This document shows positions 5,819 through 7,964 of a stretch of DNA of 7,964 nt, piece after piece. The translations under genes and the position numbers were made by a program. The stretch covers positions 1,047-9,010 of the forward strand of contig LFTM01000222.1 in the NCBI GenBank assembly GCA_001513505.1, in the 5' to 3' direction. The DNA is from Clostridiales bacterium DTU092. GTDB lineage: Bacteria > Bacillota > Clostridia > Caldicoprobacterales > Caldicoprobacteraceae. The stretch's first letter is position 1. The number at the start of each line of letters is the position of its first letter. Under the pieces are notes generated by a model. That model was given only the letters and a program-made list of their open reading frames with translations. It searched no databases and had not been told where the DNA came from.

Positions 5819-7219
5819 TCAGGGCGCGGCCACCAATTCGGCAATTGAATGAGCATATATTCTGGAATTTAGTATTAAATCCTCAATTCCTATGTATTCA
5901 TCCTTCTGATGAGCTAATTCCGGTTTCCCTGGAAACACCGCTCCAAATGCCACCGCGTCCTTAATAGCCCTGGCATAGGTTCCGCCGCCTATAGCCATGG
6001 TATAGGCAGGTTGTCCCGTCAATCTGGTGTAAACACTCATCAAAGTCTGCACCAGAAAGTGATCTTCCGGTACATACAAAGGTTTTTGATAATGCAACTC
6101 TTCAACTTCAACCCCGTTTTGTGCGGCGATATCTCCTATTATTTTCAACACATGTTCTTTATCGATGCTGACTGGATAACGGATGTCGATGACAGCCTCT
6201 CCTAAATCCCTGTCTATATTAATCATTCCCAGATTTAAAGTAAGCTTTCCGGACAGCTGATCCTCCATAGCAAGACCTAAGGATTCCCCTTGAACTTCCA
6301 TCCCCACTTTATTGTGGAGAAACTGAATAAAGCGTTCCATATCACCTTCTCCCGGCCCTAAGCTTACCAGATACGCCAGCATTTGCCCCACAGCATTTCG
6401 CCCCATCTCGGGAGCGCTGGCATGCGCCAGCTTTCCTAATGATCTTATCTGCAGATTGCCGTTCTCATCAGAAGTAACCGTAAACTCATATCCGGTGGAG
6501 TTTTTAAAATTCTCAATGCCAGACATTATATTATCATTATTGGCTGATGAATCAAAAATACATGTGCATTCATCAGGCACCATATTGGGGCGCTGCCCGC
6601 CCGACATTTTCTGAAGCCCTATGGAGTTATCTTTTTGTGAAAACTTCTTTCTCAATGCTATGTGTAAGATCCCTTTTTCAGCGTTAATGACCGGATATCG
6701 TCCGTCAGGACTGACACCAAAGTCAGGCATAGGTTCACGGTCGAAATAATACTTAAGGTCCTCCCAGCCACTCTCTTCATCGGTCCCGAGTATGAGCCTC
6801 ACCCGTTTGTTGACAGGCACGCCCGCCTCCTTAACAGCCTTCATGGCATACAGCGCCGCAACAGCCGGGCCCTTATCATCTATTGCACCCCGTCCGTAAA
6901 TTCTGCCATCCTGAATTTTGGCGTCAAACGGCGGATAAGTCCATCCGGCTCCCGGAGGTACAACATCCAGGTGTACAAGAATTCCCATCATTTTATCGCC
7001 CTGTCCAAACTCAATATGTCCCGCATAACCGTCAACATTTTTAGTTGTGAAACCCATCTCTTCGCCAAGCTGCAGCATATATTCAAGAGCTTGATTAACG
7101 GGTTCTCCAAAGGGTTTGCCCGGCTGCGCCGGACCTTTAACGCTGGGTATAGCAACCAGCTCGCAGGTCGAACGTATTATTTCATCACGGTATGATCCGA
7201 TAAGGGAATTTAAATGCAT
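5819..7219 (-). CDS. pepV: M20-family dipeptidase, PepV type
   Basis: This 466-residue cytoplasmic zinc metallopeptidase removes the N-terminal residue from dipeptides and some tripeptides. It matches the normal PepV length. The dinuclear zinc site is complete: His83 (LVHLDVVP), bridging Asp115 (GAIDDKGP), Glu149 next to the catalytic base Glu148 (GTDEESGW), Asp172 (SPDGRYP) and His437 (ELAHQKDEY). The lid-domain segment SGGQRPNMVPDEC is also present. The start is supported by AAGGAGG (7227-7233) 7 nt before the ATG. It lies 19 bp behind the YitT-like gene and is probably co-transcribed with it. Its 3' end converges on the regulator gene with a 12-bp gap and no clear terminator. It has no evident link to the sugar operon and is probably involved in peptide turnover. 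Confidence 0.93.
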   Translation of the reverse strand: MHLNSLIGSYRDEIIRSTCELVAIPSVKGPAQPGKPFGEPVNQALEYMLQLGEEMGFTTKNVDGYAGHIEFGQGDKMMGILVHLDVVPPGAGWTYPPFDAKIQDGRIYGRGAIDDKGPAVAALYAMKAVKEAGVPVNKRVRLILGTDEESGWEDLKYYFDREPMPDFGVSPDGRYPVINAEKGILHIALRKKFSQKDNSIGLQKMSGGQRPNMVPDECTCIFDSSANNDNIMSGIENFKNSTGYEFTVTSDENGNLQIRSLGKLAHASAPEMGRNAVGQMLAYLVSLGPGEGDMERFIQFLHNKVGMEVQGESLGLAMEDQLSGKLTLNLGMINIDRDLGEAVIDIRYPVSIDKEHVLKIIGDIAAQNGVEVEELHYQKPLYVPEDHFLVQTLMSVYTRLTGQPAYTMAIGGGTYARAIKDAVAFGAVFPGKPELAHQKDEYIGIEDLILNSRIYAHSIAELVAAP

Positions 7220-7238
7220 AAAAAAGCCTCCTTAACAG

Positions 7239-7964
7239 TCAAAATATATCTTCCACACTAAACCCCTTGCCCTCAACCTCCCGGGTATCAATTATAGACA
7301 TAAAGGCTTTGGGGTCCACTTTTCTTACCACTTCCCTGACCTTTGACAGTTCCATGGTGCGAACTACCGTATAAATCAGCTTTTTATCCTGACCTGTATA
7401 TGCCCCTTCGCCGTTTAAAAAGGTAATTCCTCTATGCAGATTATCAAACAGTTCCTGAGCCATTTCTTCAGCCATATCGGAAACTATAATTACAGTCTTC
7501 TTATGGTTAAATCCTGCCTGTATGGCATCCACCGCTTTGCTGCTGACAAAAATACCTACCATGGAAAACATTGCTGCTTCAAGATTAAGCAATACCGCAG
7601 CCACACCAAGTATTACAAAATTGAATACGGCTGTGACTCCGCCAACGTTGAATGAAAAAAATTTATTTATAAGCAGCGATACAATGTCGGTTCCACCAAG
7701 GGAACCCCGGTTTTTTATCACAATACCGGCACCTACCCCGGAGATAAGCCCGCCAAAAATTGAAGCAATCATGGTATCCTGTATTTTCATTGTCCAGCCT
7801 CTGGTAAGGTACAAAAAAAGTGACATGCTTATTATTCCCAAAATACTCAGATAAACAAACCGTCTTCCCAGGTACACATAGCCGCCAATAAAAAGCGGGA
7901 TATTTAGTATAATCACTGTAATCTCAGTAGGTAAAGAAAATAAATACTGTAGAACTATGGCTAT
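7239..7964 (-). CDS. YitT-family membrane protein with DUF2179 domain, N-terminus cut by window edge
   Basis: The reading frame stays open to the window edge. The upstream residues IAIVLQYLFSLPTEITVI continue the family pattern before LNIPLFIGGYVYLG, so the GTG at 7916 is internal and the real start lies outside. The 241 visible residues are most of a protein of about 280-290. Several hydrophobic membrane segments are visible, including the stretches around LNIPLFIGGYVYLG, YLSILGIISMSLFLYL, MIASIFGGLISGVGAGIVI and AVFNFVILGVAAVLL. The loop GSLGGTDIVS is typical of YitT. The C-terminal cytoplasmic DUF2179 domain contains KTVIIVSD, RGITFLNGEGAYTG, VVRTMELSKV, DPKAFMSIID and EVEGKGF. The cellular role of this family is not well established. 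It is probably the upstream partner of pepV in one transcript. Confidence 0.92.
   Translation of the reverse strand: MAIVLQYLFSLPTEITVIILNIPLFIGGYVYLGRRFVYLSILGIISMSLFLYLTRGWTMKIQDTMIASIFGGLISGVGAGIVIKNRGSLGGTDIVSLLINKFFSFNVGGVTAVFNFVILGVAAVLLNLEAAMFSMVGIFVSSKAVDAIQAGFNHKKTVIIVSDMAEEMAQELFDNLHRGITFLNGEGAYTGQDKKLIYTVVRTMELSKVREVVRKVDPKAFMSIIDTREVEGKGFSVEDIF

Noticed and set aside
5832..5845. Small inverted repeat CAATT-cggc-AATTG near the 3' end of pepV, considered as a terminator.
   Set aside because: The stem is only 5 bp, has no U-run after it and lies within the coding sequence.

Overview
The window looks like a moderate-GC Bacillota chromosome, most likely of the class Clostridia. The support is a T-box leader with a perfect TGGTACCGCG motif, strong purine-rich ribosome-binding sites, a GntR/HutC-type regulator, a PepV-type dipeptidase and a YitT-family membrane protein. 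No mobile element, CRISPR array, tRNA or rRNA is visible. Both window edges cut through genes.

Layout. Positions 1-105 (minus) hold the first 35 codons of ilvB (acetolactate synthase large subunit). It is preceded by a T-box leader of about 330 nt with its own promoter (441-469), antiterminator sequence and terminator (150-182). Positions 510-4678 (minus) hold four closely spaced genes transcribed in the order GH88/GH105-like glycosidase, shikimate-dehydrogenase-like oxidoreductase, cupin-type glucose-6-phosphate isomerase, and FGGY (xylulokinase-like) sugar kinase. Divergent from them, across a 345-bp AT-rich intergenic region, is a GntR/UTRA repressor gene (5024-5806, plus). This region holds a promoter for each direction and a near-perfect 20-bp palindrome over the -10 box of the operon promoter. 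Positions 5819-7219 (minus) encode a PepV-like M20 dipeptidase, and 7239-7964 (minus) encode a YitT/DUF2179 membrane protein whose N-terminus lies outside the window.

How the genes fit together. The centre reads as a self-regulated catabolic unit. A cytoplasmic six-hairpin glycosidase would release a sugar or sugar acid from an imported glycoside, an AroE-fold dehydrogenase would oxidise or reduce a ring hydroxyl or keto group, a metal-dependent cupin would isomerise an aldose to a ketose, and an FGGY kinase would phosphorylate it. The UTRA regulator would respond to a pathway intermediate. I do not recognise this enzyme combination as a described pathway, and the dehydrogenase, glycosidase and kinase each depart from their family's usual substrate-site motifs. 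This is the best candidate in the window for an undescribed system. No transporter or aldolase is visible, so the pathway cannot be completed from this window. The ilvB T-box and the pepV-yitT pair look like ordinary housekeeping neighbours.
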